From NCBI RefSeq assembly GCF_000971135.1, contig NZ_BBLW01000009.1, forward strand, positions 1 to 64,000: 64,000 nt of DNA, written 5' to 3'. The position numbers and the translations under genes were made by a program. Positions 35,968 through 45,650 of the stretch are shown piece by piece; positions within the stretch are counted from its first letter, which is position 1; every line of letters begins with the position of its first letter. The stretch is from Demequina phytophila (GTDB lineage Bacteria; Actinomycetota; Actinomycetes; Actinomycetales; Demequinaceae). The notes under the pieces were generated by a model that saw only the letters and a list, made by a program, of their open reading frames with translations, was not told where the DNA came from and ran no database searches.

Positions 35968-36201
35968 GTGCGTCTCAGCGAGTTCTGGCTGCTGGCCGAC
36001 GCGGTCTTCGGCGACTCCTACGCGCGCACGCTCGCGCGCGAGCTGTCGCTCGACGCATTCGACTCGCTGACGCCCGCCGCGGCGCTCGAGGCGGGTCATG
36101 CGCCGCGCGACGTGTGGCATGCCTGGTGCGAGCAGATGAGCGTGCCACTGCACCTCCGCGACGGCGGCGACCGCGAGCGGATGGTGCCGCCGCCGCGCTG
36201 A
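35968..36201 (+). CDS. DUF3046 protein
   Basis: This 77-aa GTG-started protein has the DUF3046 features: MRLSEFWLLADAVFGDSYARTLARE start, DSLTPAAALEAG, and DVWHAWCEQMSVP end. It is actinobacteria-specific and always found next to recA. Function unknown. Confidence 0.9.
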   Translation: MRLSEFWLLADAVFGDSYARTLARELSLDAFDSLTPAAALEAGHAPRDVWHAWCEQMSVPLHLRDGGDRERMVPPPR

Positions 36202-36225
36202 ACACCTCCGGCGTGTCGTTTCCCT

Positions 36226-36241
36226 TCGAACAGTTGTTCGA
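36226..36241. promoter_or_regulatory. LexA (SOS) box upstream of recA
   Basis: TCGAACAGTTGTTCGA matches the actinobacterial/Gram-positive LexA consensus (TCGAAC-N4-GTTCGA) with both half-sites perfect. It lies 138 bp before the recA ATG. A TATACC hexamer directly downstream (36243) may be the -10 of the controlled promoter. Confidence 0.93.
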
Positions 36242-36378
36242 TATACCGTGGTCCACAGGACACCACGCGACGGCGTCCGTCCCCCGCGGGGGACGCCGCC
36301 GGCGCACTGTCAGAGGGTCGGCGTAGCGTCGTCCTCGACACACGGCAGACCAGCCACGGATGGATGTGAGGAAGCGAC

Positions 36379-37470
36379 ATGGCACAGGCAGCGGATCGCG
36401 CGAAGGCCCTCGAGGCGGCGCTCGGACAGATCGATCGCCAGTTCGGCAAGGGCTCGGCGATGCGGATGGGCGAGAAGACGGTCGTTCCCGTCGAGGCCAT
36501 CCCCACCAGCTCTCTCGCGCTCGACATCGCGCTCGGTATCGGCGGCCTCCCGCGCGGCCGCATCGTCGAGATCTACGGACCCGAGTCCTCCGGTAAGACC
36601 ACGGTCGCCCTCCACGCCGTGGCCAACATGCAGAAGGCCGGCGGCACCGCGGCGTTCGTCGACGCGGAGCACGCGCTCGACCCCGAGTACGCGCGTAAGC
36701 TCGGCGTCGACGTCGACAACCTCATCGTGTCGCAGCCCGACACGGGCGAGCAGGCGCTCGAGATCGCGGACATCCTGGTCCGCTCCGGCGGCATCGACAT
36801 CCTCGTGATCGACTCCGTCGCGGCGCTCGTGCCCAAGGCGGAGATCGAGGGCGAGATGGGTGACAGCCATGTCGGCCTGCAGGCCCGCCTCATGTCGCAG
36901 GCGCTGCGCAAGATCACCGGCGCGCTCAACACCACGGGCACCACCGCGATCTTCATCAACCAGCTGCGCGAGAAGATCGGCGTGTTCTTCGGCAGCCCCG
37001 AGACCACCACCGGCGGCAAGGCGCTCAAGTTCTACGCCTCCGTCCGCCTCGACGTGCGCCGCATCGAGACCCTCAAGGAGGGCACCGAGCCCGTCGGCAA
37101 CCGCACCCGCGTCAAGGTCGTGAAGAACAAGATGGCCCCGCCGTTCAAGCAGGCCGAGTTCGACATCCTCTACGGCCAGGGCATCTCGCGCGAGGGCGGC
37201 ATCATCGACCTCGGCGTCGAGCACGGCTTCGTCAAGAAGTCCGGCGCCTGGTACACGTACGAGGGCGACCAGCTGGGCCAGGGCAAGGAGAACGCCCGCA
37301 ACTTCCTCAAGGACAACCCGCAGCTCGCGGACGAGATCGAGCGCAAGGTGAAGACCAAGCTCGGGGTCGGCGTGCCCGCCGGCGAGGAGAGCCAGGTGAA
37401 CCCCGCCACCGAGTCGGAGGACGGTGCTCCCGTCGCCGCGCGCGGCAAGAAGGGCCGCAACGACTTCTAG
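36379..37470 (+). CDS. recA: Recombinase RecA
   Basis: RecA is the DNA strand-exchange protein and LexA co-protease. The 363 aa show Walker [10 protein letters not shown] (about residues 72-80), the loop-1/loop-2 region with STAE-type sequence replaced by the usual actinobacterial [14 protein letters not shown], and the acidic/basic C-tail. The ATG is preceded by GAGGAAG. recX follows after 3 bp. The upstream LexA box makes it SOS-regulated. Confidence 0.98.
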   Translation: MAQAADRAKALEAALGQIDRQFGKGSAMRMGEKTVVPVEAIPTSSLALDIALGIGGLPRGRIVEIYGPESSGKTTVALHAVANMQKAGGTAAFVDAEHALDPEYARKLGVDVDNLIVSQPDTGEQALEIADILVRSGGIDILVIDSVAALVPKAEIEGEMGDSHVGLQARLMSQALRKITGALNTTGTTAIFINQLREKIGVFFGSPETTTGGKALKFYASVRLDVRRIETLKEGTEPVGNRTRVKVVKNKMAPPFKQAEFDILYGQGISREGGIIDLGVEHGFVKKSGAWYTYEGDQLGQGKENARNFLKDNPQLADEIERKVKTKLGVGVPAGEESQVNPATESEDGAPVAARGKKGRNDF

Positions 37471-37473
37471 GCC

Positions 37474-38028
37474 ATGACGGTGATCCCCGACAGCCCTCGT
37501 GGGCGCCGCCGTACACGGCGCGCGCCCGCGGGGGACTCCGAGTCCCCGCCGGTCGCGGACCCCGAGAAGGCGCGCGAGCTCGCGCTCGGGATCCTCACCC
37601 GTGCCTCACGCTCCTCGAGCCAGCTGCGTGACGCCCTGGTCGCCAGGCGCGTGGAGCCGGGGCTCGCGGAGCAGATCGTCGACCGGTACACCGAGGTCGG
37701 CCTGCTCGACGACGCGGCCCTCGCCGCGACCATCGTGCGCACGCGCCACGCCGAGCGCGGCCAGTCGCGTCGCGCGATCCGCCAGGAGCTTGCCCGCAAG
37801 GGCTTCGACCAGGACGACATCGGCTCCGCTCTCGACCAGATCGACGACGAGGACGAGCGTGAGCGCGCCGCCGAGCTCGCGCGCCGCCGGTGGGATCAGC
37901 TCGCGGCGCACCCCGTCGAGGTGCGCACCAGGCGCGTCGTGGCGATGCTCGGACGCAAGGGCTACCCAAGTTCTCTCGCCTTCGCCCTCGTGAAACACTT
38001 GCGGGATGCCGATAGCGAGGACGAGTAG
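37474..38028 (+). CDS. recX: Regulatory protein RecX
   Basis: RecX modulates RecA filaments. The 184-aa protein has three helical RecX repeats (about residues 30-175), with ARELALGILTRASRSSSQLRDAL, VGLLDDAALAATIVRTR and ARKGFDQDDIGSALDQI typical of the family. It starts 3 bp after recA and is surely cotranscribed. Confidence 0.93.
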   Translation: MTVIPDSPRGRRRTRRAPAGDSESPPVADPEKARELALGILTRASRSSSQLRDALVARRVEPGLAEQIVDRYTEVGLLDDAALAATIVRTRHAERGQSRRAIRQELARKGFDQDDIGSALDQIDDEDERERAAELARRRWDQLAAHPVEVRTRRVVAMLGRKGYPSSLAFALVKHLRDADSEDE

Positions 38029-38058
38029 TCCGTCGCGCGGGAAGAGGAGGAGCGGCCG

Positions 38059-39519
38059 GTGGGGCAGACCCTGACGATCCTGGTGCTGCTGGGCGCCAGC
38101 CTCGTCGCGCTCCTGCTGGTCGTGTTCGCCCGCCGCGAGGCCGGTGCGGAGCGCGACGCCGGCCGACGCGAGGCCGAGCAGGTCCGTGAGGACGCCCAGG
38201 CCCGGCTCGCCGACGCGAAGCGCCGCGAGGAGCACGCGCATCTGCGGGAGAAGGAGGTCGCGAGCGACCACCGTCACGCGCAGCAGTACGCGCGGGTGCT
38301 CGAGGAGCGCGCCTCCGTGGTCGCGCGCGACGAGAAGCGGCTGGAGGCCGAGCGTGCGCGCATCGCGCAGGACCGCGCCCGCGCCCTCGCCGAGGTCGCC
38401 CAGACCACCCCCGAGGAGGCCCGTGCCGAGCTGGTCGCCGAGCTGCTCGAGGACGCGCGCCGCGACGCCGAGGTCGCGCTTCGGCGTCTCGAGCGGCGCA
38501 CCCAGGCCACCGCCGAGCAGCGGGCCCGCGAGATCCTGGTCGACGCGATGCAGCGTCAGGCCGCTCCCTCCTCGGCCGCGCACGCGACCGCATGGGTCGA
38601 CCTGCCCAGCGAGGAGATGAAGGGCAGGATCATCGGCCGCGAGGGACGGAACATCCGCGCCTTCGAGGCGCTCACCGGTGTCACCGTGATCGTCGAGGAG
38701 GGCGTCAACGCGGTACAGCTCTCCTGCTTCGACCCCGAGCGCCGCGAGATCGCCCAGGTGATGCTCGCCGCGCTGGTCGAGGACGGCCGCATCCAGCCGC
38801 AGCGCGTCGAGGCGGCCTATGCGCGCGCTGTCGCCGGCGCCTTCCAGCGCCACCGCGCCGCCGGGCTCGACGCGCTCAGCGAGGCAGGCGTGTCCGGCGT
38901 CCCCTCCGAGATCGTCGACATGCTCGGAAGGCTACGCCTGCGCACCTCCTACGGTCAGAACGTGCTCTCCCACCTGGTCGAGACGTCGCAGATCGCCGCG
39001 GACATCGCCGCCGCGATCGGCGCGGACGTCGAGCTCGCGCGCCGCGGCGCGCTGTTCCACGACCTCGGCAAGGCCTTCTCCCACGAGCAGCAGGGCACGC
39101 ACGCCGCACTCGGTGCGCGATTCCTCGCCGACCACGGCGAGGAGCCCTCTGTCGTGAACGCCGTCGCCGCCCACCACGACGAGGTGCCCGCCGAGTCCCT
39201 CGAGGCCGTGATCGTCCAGGTCGCCGACGCGGTGTCGGCGGCGCGCCCCGGCGCGCGACGCGAGGACCTCGACTCCTACATCAACCGCATGGAGAACCTC
39301 GAGAAGCTGGTCCTCGAGCACCACGGCGTCACCCGTGTCCTCGCGATGGCGGCCGGGCGCGAGGTACGCGTGATCGTCGAGCCCGAGGAGATCGACGACC
39401 AGGGGACCCAGGCGCTGGCGCGTACAATTGCGGAGCACATCAGCAAGGACTTCACCTTCCCCGGAGAGATCAAGGTGACCGTGATCCGCGAGCTACGCGC
39501 GGACGCCGTCGCCGGATAG
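38059..39519 (+). CDS. rny: Ribonuclease Y
   Basis: RNase Y is a membrane-anchored endoribonuclease. The 486 aa have an N-terminal helix (about residues 4-22) and a long Arg/Glu/Ala coiled coil (about 25-165). A KH domain contains GRIIGREGRNIRAFE (about 194-208). The HD domain has HDLGKAFSHEQQGTH (about 334-348) and AAHHDEVP. The GTG start has GAGGAGGAGCGG before it. It sits between recX and miaB, the usual actinobacterial position when the gene is present. Confidence 0.94.
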   Translation: MGQTLTILVLLGASLVALLLVVFARREAGAERDAGRREAEQVREDAQARLADAKRREEHAHLREKEVASDHRHAQQYARVLEERASVVARDEKRLEAERARIAQDRARALAEVAQTTPEEARAELVAELLEDARRDAEVALRRLERRTQATAEQRAREILVDAMQRQAAPSSAAHATAWVDLPSEEMKGRIIGREGRNIRAFEALTGVTVIVEEGVNAVQLSCFDPERREIAQVMLAALVEDGRIQPQRVEAAYARAVAGAFQRHRAAGLDALSEAGVSGVPSEIVDMLGRLRLRTSYGQNVLSHLVETSQIAADIAAAIGADVELARRGALFHDLGKAFSHEQQGTHAALGARFLADHGEEPSVVNAVAAHHDEVPAESLEAVIVQVADAVSAARPGARREDLDSYINRMENLEKLVLEHHGVTRVLAMAAGREVRVIVEPEEIDDQGTQALARTIAEHISKDFTFPGEIKVTVIRELRADAVAG

Positions 39520-39522
39520 CGC

Positions 39523-41019
39523 ATGACTGACACCACCCTCGCACCCACGTACCTGGTCAAGACCCTCGGGTGCCAGATGAACGTGCACGACTCCGAGCAC
39601 ATGGCCGGCCTCCTCGAGGGCGCCGGCTACAGCGCCGCGCCCGCCGGCGCGGACGTCGCCGACGTGGTGGTGATCAACACCTGCGCCGTCCGCGAGAACG
39701 CCGCGACGCGCCTCTACGGCAACCTCGGCCAGCTCGCGTCGGTCAAAGCGCAACGCCCGGGCATGCAGATCGCCGTGGGCGGCTGCCTCGCGCAGAAGGA
39801 CCGCGGCGAGATCGTGAACCGCGCGCCCTGGGTCGACGTGGTGTTCGGCACCCACAACATCGACGTCCTGCCCGTCCTCCTCGAGCGCGCGCGCCACAAC
39901 GCCGCCGCGCAGGTCGAGATCGAGGAGTCCCTCAAGGTCTTCCCGTCGACCCTGCCGTCCCGGCGGGACGCGATCGCATCCGGATGGGTGTCGATCTCGG
40001 TCGGCTGCAACAACACGTGCACCTTCTGCATCGTCCCGTCGCTGCGCGGCAAGGAGCGCGACCGCCGCCCCGGCGAGATCCTGGCCGAGGTGGAGGCGCT
40101 CGTCTCCCAGGGCGCCGTCGAGGTCACCCTGCTCGGCCAGAACGTCAACTCGTACGGCGTCGAGTTCGGCGACCGCGGGGCGTTCGCGAAGCTGCTGCGC
40201 GCGTGCGGCGCCATCGAGGGCCTCGAGCGGGTGCGGTTCACGTCGCCGCACCCGGCAGCCTTCACCGACGACGTCATCGACGCCATGGCCGAGACGCGCA
40301 ACGTCATGCCGAGCCTGCACATGCCGCTCCAGTCCGGGTCGGACCGGGTGCTGCGCGCGATGCGCCGCTCCTACCGCTCCGAGCGATACCTCGGGATCAT
40401 CGACCGCGTGCGCGCGGCGATGCCCGACGCGGCCATCACCACCGACATCATCGTGGGCTTCCCCGGCGAGACCGAGGAGGACTTCCTCGAGACCATGCGC
40501 GTGGTCGAGGCGTCCCGCTTCACGTCCGCGTACACGTTCCAGTACTCGCCGCGCCCCGGCACCCCCGCGTACGAGCTGGAGCCGCTGCCCAAGGCCGTGG
40601 TCCAGGAGCGCTTCGAGCGGCTCCTCGCGCTCCAGGAGCGGATCACTCTTGAGGATTCGCAGAGGTTCGTGGGACGCGAGCTCGAGCTCATGGTCCTGGA
40701 CGGCGGCGGCCGCAAGGACGGCGACTCGGCCCGCATGAGCGGCCGCGAGCCCGGCAACCGCCTGGTCCACTTCACCGTCCCCGAGGGTGGCGAGGTGCCG
40801 CGGCCCGGCGACATGGTCACGGTCCGCGTCACGCACGGCGCGCCCCACCATCTCATCGCCGATTCCGAGCTCTACCGGGTGCGTCGCACCCGTGCGGGCG
40901 ACGCGTGGGACGCGGCGCAGGCCGGCGACCACGACCACGGCGGCGACTCCTGCGGCACCGGCGCCGGCGCTCCCGCCGGCCCCGTCCCGCTGGGCCTGCC
41001 GTCCCTCCGGCGCGGGTGA
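39523..41019 (+). CDS. miaB: tRNA-2-methylthio-N6-isopentenyladenosine synthase
   Basis: MiaB is a radical-SAM methylthiotransferase acting on i6A37 of tRNA. The 498 aa have an N-terminal UPF0004 domain whose three Cys (GCQMN, NTCAVRE, GGCLAQ) bind the auxiliary cluster. The radical SAM triad CNNTCTFC is at about residues 163-170, and a TRAM domain follows (about 385-455). The C-terminal 40 residues are a non-conserved Gly/Asp/His tail. It precedes miaA, whose product makes its substrate. Confidence 0.96.
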   Translation: MTDTTLAPTYLVKTLGCQMNVHDSEHMAGLLEGAGYSAAPAGADVADVVVINTCAVRENAATRLYGNLGQLASVKAQRPGMQIAVGGCLAQKDRGEIVNRAPWVDVVFGTHNIDVLPVLLERARHNAAAQVEIEESLKVFPSTLPSRRDAIASGWVSISVGCNNTCTFCIVPSLRGKERDRRPGEILAEVEALVSQGAVEVTLLGQNVNSYGVEFGDRGAFAKLLRACGAIEGLERVRFTSPHPAAFTDDVIDAMAETRNVMPSLHMPLQSGSDRVLRAMRRSYRSERYLGIIDRVRAAMPDAAITTDIIVGFPGETEEDFLETMRVVEASRFTSAYTFQYSPRPGTPAYELEPLPKAVVQERFERLLALQERITLEDSQRFVGRELELMVLDGGGRKDGDSARMSGREPGNRLVHFTVPEGGEVPRPGDMVTVRVTHGAPHHLIADSELYRVRRTRAGDAWDAAQAGDHDHGGDSCGTGAGAPAGPVPLGLPSLRRG

Positions 41020-41021
41020 CC

Positions 41022-41966
41022 ATGGACGATGCGCCGGTGGTCATCGCGGTCGTCGGCGCCACCGCGACGGGCAAGTCCGCGCTCAGCCTCGCGCTGGCCG
41101 CGGAGCTCGACGGCGAGGTGGTCAACGCCGACTCCATGCAGTTCTACCGCGGCATGGACATCGGCACCGCGAAGCTCGGCGCGGACGAGCGGCGCGGCAT
41201 CCCGCACCACCAGCTGGACCTGCTCGACGTCCACGAGGACGCCTCGGTCGCGCGCTTCCAGGCCGAGGCGCGCGCGGACATCGCCGCGATCCACGCGCGC
41301 GGTCGCCGCGCGATCGTGGTCGGCGGATCCGGGCTGTACCTCAGGGCGCTGCTCGACCGCTTCGAGTTCCCCGGCACCGACCCCGAGCTGCGGGCGGCGC
41401 TCGAGGCGCGCGCCGACGCCGAGGGCCCGGGAGCCCTCCACCGCGAGCTCGTCGCCGTCGACCCTGCCGCGGCCGCCAAGATCCCGCCGCAGAACGTCAA
41501 GCGTCTCGTGCGGGCGCTCGAGATCATCGCGCTCACCGGCTCCACGCAGAGCTCGCTCCCGCGCCACGAGTACGCGGCGCCCGCGCTCACCATCGCTCTC
41601 GATCTGCCCTACGAGCTGCTCGACCCGCGCATCGACGCCCGCGTCGACGCCATGTGGGACGCGGGACTTGTGGGCGAGGTGACCGCACTCGAGGCACGCG
41701 GGCTGCGGGACGGAGTGACGGCACGACGCGCCGTCGGCTACGCGGAGACCCTGCGGCATCTCGACGGGGAGCTCGACGCCGCCGGGACGCGCGCGCTCAT
41801 CGCGCGGCACACCCGGCGGCTCGCCCGTAAGCAGGCGCAGTGGTTCCGTCCCGACCCGCGCGTGCGGTGGATCGACGCCCCCCGCGACCACGGCGACGTC
41901 GCACGGGCCGCCGCCGATGCATCGTCCCTGGTGAGGGCGGCCGACGCGGAGCGTCGTACCCGCTGA
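41022..41966 (+). CDS. miaA: tRNA dimethylallyltransferase
   Basis: MiaA adds the isopentenyl group to A37, the substrate of MiaB. The 314 aa have the P-loop VVGATATGKSALS (about residues 9-21), NADSMQFYRGMDIGTAK, the catalytic VGGSGLYLRALL and PQNVKRLVRALE. The ATG lies 3 bp after the miaB stop; a GTG two codons earlier that overlaps the stop (GTGA) is equally possible. The start codon lies within one GGACGATGC copy (MDDA), and the 3' end carries another. Confidence 0.94.
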   Translation: MDDAPVVIAVVGATATGKSALSLALAAELDGEVVNADSMQFYRGMDIGTAKLGADERRGIPHHQLDLLDVHEDASVARFQAEARADIAAIHARGRRAIVVGGSGLYLRALLDRFEFPGTDPELRAALEARADAEGPGALHRELVAVDPAAAAKIPPQNVKRLVRALEIIALTGSTQSSLPRHEYAAPALTIALDLPYELLDPRIDARVDAMWDAGLVGEVTALEARGLRDGVTARRAVGYAETLRHLDGELDAAGTRALIARHTRRLARKQAQWFRPDPRVRWIDAPRDHGDVARAAADASSLVRAADAERRTR

Positions 41967-41967
41967 C

Positions 41968-41973
41968 TAGGCT
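41968..41973 (+). promoter_or_regulatory. TAGGCT -10 element before dapF
   Basis: TAGGCT overlaps the miaA stop region and ends 6 nt before the dapF ATG, a leaderless-type start. dapF may thus be transcribed independently of miaA. Confidence 0.5.
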
Positions 41974-41979
41974 GGGCGC

Positions 41980-42843
41980 ATGAGGTTCACCAAGGGCCAC
42001 GGCACCGAGAACGACTTCGTCCTGCTGTTCGACCCCGAGGGCGGCCTCGACCTGACACCCGAGGCGGTGCGCTTCCTCAGCGACCGGCGCGCGGGGATCG
42101 GTGGGGACGGCGTCATCCGCGCCGTGCGGGCGAGCGCGCTCGAGGCGGGCGAGGGCGCGGATCCCGCGGCCTGGTTCATGGACTATTGGAACTCCGACGG
42201 CACCACCTCCGAGATGTGCGGCAACGGCGCGCGCGTGTTCGGCGCGTTCCTCGAGGCCGAGGCGGGGGAGGACCTCGCGGGCGGCCTCGCCTTCGCGACA
42301 CGCGGTGGGCCGCGACGCGTGACGTCCCTCGGTGAGGGCAGGTACGCGATCGGCATGGGGGAGTACCGGATCGGCGACGCTCCCGACGGCTTCGACTCCG
42401 AGGTCGCGGCGCGCGGCCTGGACCCCGTGCGCCCGGCGCTCAGCGTCGACATGGGGAATCCGCATCACGTGGTCGCGCTGGCGGACACCGCGGAGCTGGA
42501 GGCGCTCGACCTCACGGTCGCGCCGCAGGTCCATCCCGTGCCACCGCACGGCACCAACGTGGAGTTCGCCGTCGCGCTCGGCCACGCCGAGGTCGATGGT
42601 GTCAACCGGGGGCGGGTCCGGATGCGCGTCCACGAGCGCGGCTCGGGGGAGACCCGCTCGTGCGGCACGGGCGCGTGCGCGGTCGCCCTCGCGATGCGCG
42701 CCTGGGGCGGACCGGGCGCGCCCGACGTGTGGGACGTCGAGGTCCCCGGCGGCGTGGTCACCGTGCGCATCGTGGGCCGCGAGACCGTGCTCGAGGGGCC
42801 TGCGGTACTGGTCGCGACCGGCACGGTGACAGTCCCGGGCTGA
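41980..42843 (+). CDS. dapF: Diaminopimelate epimerase
   Basis: DapF converts LL- to meso-diaminopimelate for peptidoglycan and lysine. The 287 aa keep both catalytic cysteines: MWNSDGTTSEMCGNGAR-type first motif (seen as YWNSDGTTSEMCGNGARV) and GSGETRSCGTGACAVA. The substrate segment KGHGTENDFVL is at the N-terminus. It follows miaA by 13 bp. Confidence 0.96.
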   Translation: MRFTKGHGTENDFVLLFDPEGGLDLTPEAVRFLSDRRAGIGGDGVIRAVRASALEAGEGADPAAWFMDYWNSDGTTSEMCGNGARVFGAFLEAEAGEDLAGGLAFATRGGPRRVTSLGEGRYAIGMGEYRIGDAPDGFDSEVAARGLDPVRPALSVDMGNPHHVVALADTAELEALDLTVAPQVHPVPPHGTNVEFAVALGHAEVDGVNRGRVRMRVHERGSGETRSCGTGACAVALAMRAWGGPGAPDVWDVEVPGGVVTVRIVGRETVLEGPAVLVATGTVTVPG

Positions 42844-42845
42844 GC

Positions 42846-43436
42846 GTGCACCCCATCGAGCCGGGCGCGGACGGCGTCCCGAGGATCCACCCCGCGGATG
42901 CGGACGAATGGCGCGCCTGGCTCGCCGCGCACCATGCGTCCGCGACCGGGGTGTGGGTGGCGGTCTGGCGAACCGGCACCGGTCGGGCGGGCCTCGTGTA
43001 CGAGGACATCGTGCGCCAGGCCCTGTGCTTCGGATGGATCGACGCGGTCACCAAGCGCCTGGATGAGCAGCGCACGCTGCAGTACTGCGCGCCGCGCAAG
43101 CGGGGCTCCGGCTGGGCGCGCACGAACAAGGCGAGGATCGCGGAGCTCGAGCGCGCGGGCCTGATGACGCCTGCGGGAGCCGCGGTGATCGCGGCGGCCA
43201 AGGCGGACGGCTCGTGGACGGTGCTCGACTCGGTCGAGGCGCTCGAGGTGCCTCCGGACCTCGACGACGCCTTCGCGGCGCTTCCCGGGTCGCGCGAGGC
43301 CTGGGGGGCGTTCCCTCCCTCGGCCCGCAAGCAGAGCCTCCAGTGGGTCGCGTTCGCGAAGCGCCCCGACACCCGCGCGCGGCGCTGCGCCGCGATCGCC
43401 GCCGGAGCCGCGCGAGGCGAACGCGTCCCGTCCTGA
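42846..43436 (+). CDS. YdeI/OmpD-associated family protein
   Basis: The 196-aa protein has the YdeI pattern: WRAWLAAHHASATGVWVAVWRTGTG, then YEDIVRQALCFGWIDAVTKRLDE, RKRGSGWARTNKARIAELERAG and a C-terminal SARKQSLQWVAFAKRPDTRARR. The GTG start is 2 bp after the dapF stop, so it is probably in its operon. Function is not established; the family is widespread and soluble. Confidence 0.85.
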   Translation: MHPIEPGADGVPRIHPADADEWRAWLAAHHASATGVWVAVWRTGTGRAGLVYEDIVRQALCFGWIDAVTKRLDEQRTLQYCAPRKRGSGWARTNKARIAELERAGLMTPAGAAVIAAAKADGSWTVLDSVEALEVPPDLDDAFAALPGSREAWGAFPPSARKQSLQWVAFAKRPDTRARRCAAIAAGAARGERVPS

Positions 43437-43459
43437 CCGCACGCGCGGCCGAGCGGGGT

Positions 43460-44047
43460 TCAGGCGGAGACGCGCAGCACGCGGAAGCCCTTCGAGCTCC
43501 CGATCTTCTCGACCGCGCCCCAGCCCTGCGCCGTGATCCACGCCGCGAGCGAGTCCGCTCCCAGGTTCTTCTGCACCACCAAGAACGCCTCGCCGCCGGG
43601 CGCGAGGCGGGGCAGCCACGTGGCGAGGAGCCCGTGGAGCGCGTCCTTGCCGATCCGGATGGGCGGGTTGGACCAGATGGTGTCGAACGTCGCGTCGCCG
43701 GGGATCTCGTCGGGCAGCGACGCGGTCACCTCGACGCCCAGGCGCGCCGCGTTGCGGCGCAGGAGGTCGAGCGCGCGCTCGTTGACGTCGACGGCGGTGA
43801 CGGACGATGCGCCGCGCAGGGCGGCCTCGAGCGCGATGGGGCCCCAGCCGGCGCCGATGTCGAGAAGCCGGCCGCGCGGGTCGGGAACCTGACGCAGCAG
43901 CACCCGGGTGCCCAGGTCGACATGGCCGGGGGAGAAGATCCCCGGGGCGGTCTCGACCTCGACGTCGCGACCGGCGAGCGTCACAGTGATGGTGCGGCGC
44001 TCGTCCGCGGAGGCGGGGCGCGCGGTGAAGTAGTGGTCCTCGCTCAC
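43460..44047 (-). CDS. Class I SAM methyltransferase, RsmC-like
   Basis: The 195-aa protein has the RsmC/RlmG-type start SEDHYFTARPASADERRTITVTL, the SAM motif LLDIGAGWGPIALEAAL and the catalytic motif WSNPPIRIGKD, followed by LLATWLPRLAPGGEAFLVVQKNLG. It probably methylates the exocyclic amine of a guanine in 16S rRNA (m2G1207 type), but it is the short single-domain form, so the exact site is uncertain. The start is GTG; convergent with the YdeI-like gene. Confidence 0.87.
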   Translation of the reverse strand: MSEDHYFTARPASADERRTITVTLAGRDVEVETAPGIFSPGHVDLGTRVLLRQVPDPRGRLLDIGAGWGPIALEAALRGASSVTAVDVNERALDLLRRNAARLGVEVTASLPDEIPGDATFDTIWSNPPIRIGKDALHGLLATWLPRLAPGGEAFLVVQKNLGADSLAAWITAQGWGAVEKIGSSKGFRVLRVSA

Positions 44048-44133
44048 GCACCCGAGCGTATCGCCAGCCGTCGTGCCCGGGCGCCCGTCGCATCGTCCCT
44101 CCACAGCCGCGCCAGGGTGTCGGGCCGGGGTGA

Positions 44134-44139
44134 GACAAT
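44134..44139 (+). promoter_or_regulatory. GACAAT -10-like element before hflX
   Basis: GACAAT lies 8 nt before the hflX ATG, within the 100-bp region divergent to the methyltransferase. A GCATCGTCC copy lies upstream at 44090. Confidence 0.4.
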
Positions 44140-44147
44140 GGACGGGT

Positions 44148-45650
44148 ATGAGCGAGACAGCAGCAGATCACCAGGACACGCCCGAGACCAGCCGCGCAGA
44201 CGCGGTGATCGACCGGGTGCTCTCCCGTGCCGGCACCGCCGTCGCGGAGGGCGGGACCGCCCGCACCGACTACGACGGCGACCAGTACGACCGCGAGGAC
44301 CGCGCGGCGCTGCGTCGCGTCCAGAACCTCTCGACCGAGCTCGAGGACATCACCGAGGTCGAGTACCGCCAGCTGCGACTCGAGCGCGTCGTGCTGGTGG
44401 GCCAGTGGTCGCACGGCACCTCCGAGGACGCGGAGATCTCGCTGCGCGAGCTCGCGGCGCTCGCCGAGACCGCCGGCTCCGAGGTCCTCGACGGCGTCCT
44501 CCAGCGACGGCCCCACCCCGACCCCGCCACGTACATCGGCAAGGGGAAGGCGCACGAGGTGCGCGACATCGTCGCCGCCGTCGGCGCCGACACCGTCATC
44601 GTCAACGACGACCTCGCGCCCAGCCAGCGCCGCGCGCTCGAGGACGTCGTCAAGGTCAAGGTCATCGACCGCACGGCGCTCATCCTCGACATCTTCGCTC
44701 AGCACGCGAAGTCCAAGGAGGGCAAGGCGCAGGTCGAGCTCGCGCAGCTCGAGTACCTGCTGCCCCGCCTGCGCGGCTGGGGCGAGTCGATGTCCCGCCA
44801 GGCGGGCGGCCAGGTCGGCGGCGCGGGCGCGGGCATGGGCTCGCGCGGACCCGGTGAGACAAAGATCGAGCTCGACCGCCGCCGCATCCACACCCGCATG
44901 GCGCAGCTGCGGCGTGACATCAAGGCCATGGAGCCCGCGCGCCAGGTGCGCCGCGAGAAGCGCCTGGGCCTGCCCAACGTCGCGATCGTCGGCTACACCA
45001 ACGCCGGCAAGTCGTCGCTGCTCAACCGCGTCACCGGCGCGGGCGTGCTCGTCGAGAACGCGCTCTTCGCGACCCTCGACCCGACCGTGCGCCGCTCGCA
45101 GACGCCCGACGGCCGCGAGTTCACCGTGTCCGACACGGTCGGATTCGTGCGCGACCTTCCCCACCAGCTGGTCGCCGCGTTCGCGTCCACGCTCGAGGAG
45201 GTCGCGCACGCGGACCTCATGCTGCACGTGGTCGACGCGTCGCACCCGGACCCGGAGAGCCAGATCCGCGCGGTCCGCGAGGTGCTGGCGGACGTGCCGG
45301 GCGCGGACCAGGTGAAGGAGGTGCTGGTCCTCAACAAGGCCGACATCGCCGACCCCGAGACCCTCATGCGCCTGCGCGCCCGCCGCGAGATCACCATCGA
45401 GGTCTCCGCGCTCACGGGCGAGGGCATCGAGGAGCTGATGGAGCTCATCGGCCGTGAGCTGCCGCGTCCCGAGGTCACCGTCGACGTGGTGGTGCCCTAC
45501 ACGCGCGGGGACCTCGTGAGTGAGGTCCACCGGCACGGCGAGGTGCTCGCCCAGGCGCACGTCGCCGAGGGGACGCACCTCACCGCGCTCGTCGACGCGG
45601 GCCTCGCGGCGCGCCTCGAGGAGGCCGGCGTGCCCTCGGCCTCGCTGTGA
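44148..45650 (+). CDS. hflX: GTPase HflX
   Basis: HflX is a ribosome-splitting GTPase. The 500 aa have the N-terminal HflX domain (about residues 60-210, PDPATYIGKGKAHEV) and a coiled coil with the RGPGETKIELDRR signature. In the G domain, GYTNAGKSSL (about 282-291) is G1, DTVGFVRDLPHQLV is G3 and NKAD is G4. The ATG at 44148 is chosen; the upstream extension has no conserved residues. The stop overlaps the dinG start. Confidence 0.95.
   Translation: MSETAADHQDTPETSRADAVIDRVLSRAGTAVAEGGTARTDYDGDQYDREDRAALRRVQNLSTELEDITEVEYRQLRLERVVLVGQWSHGTSEDAEISLRELAALAETAGSEVLDGVLQRRPHPDPATYIGKGKAHEVRDIVAAVGADTVIVNDDLAPSQRRALEDVVKVKVIDRTALILDIFAQHAKSKEGKAQVELAQLEYLLPRLRGWGESMSRQAGGQVGGAGAGMGSRGPGETKIELDRRRIHTRMAQLRRDIKAMEPARQVRREKRLGLPNVAIVGYTNAGKSSLLNRVTGAGVLVENALFATLDPTVRRSQTPDGREFTVSDTVGFVRDLPHQLVAAFASTLEEVAHADLMLHVVDASHPDPESQIRAVREVLADVPGADQVKEVLVLNKADIADPETLMRLRARREITIEVSALTGEGIEELMELIGRELPRPEVTVDVVVPYTRGDLVSEVHRHGEVLAQAHVAEGTHLTALVDAGLAARLEEAGVPSASL

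Noticed and set aside
42465-45578. An open frame of 1037 codons on the minus strand over dapF to hflX
   Set aside because: Antisense and out-of-frame shadow of dapF, the YdeI-like gene, the methyltransferase and hflX; no conserved domain.
45500-45650. A LexA box controlling dinG
   Set aside because: No sequence close to TCGAAC-N4-GTTCGA lies before dinG; it is embedded in the end of hflX.
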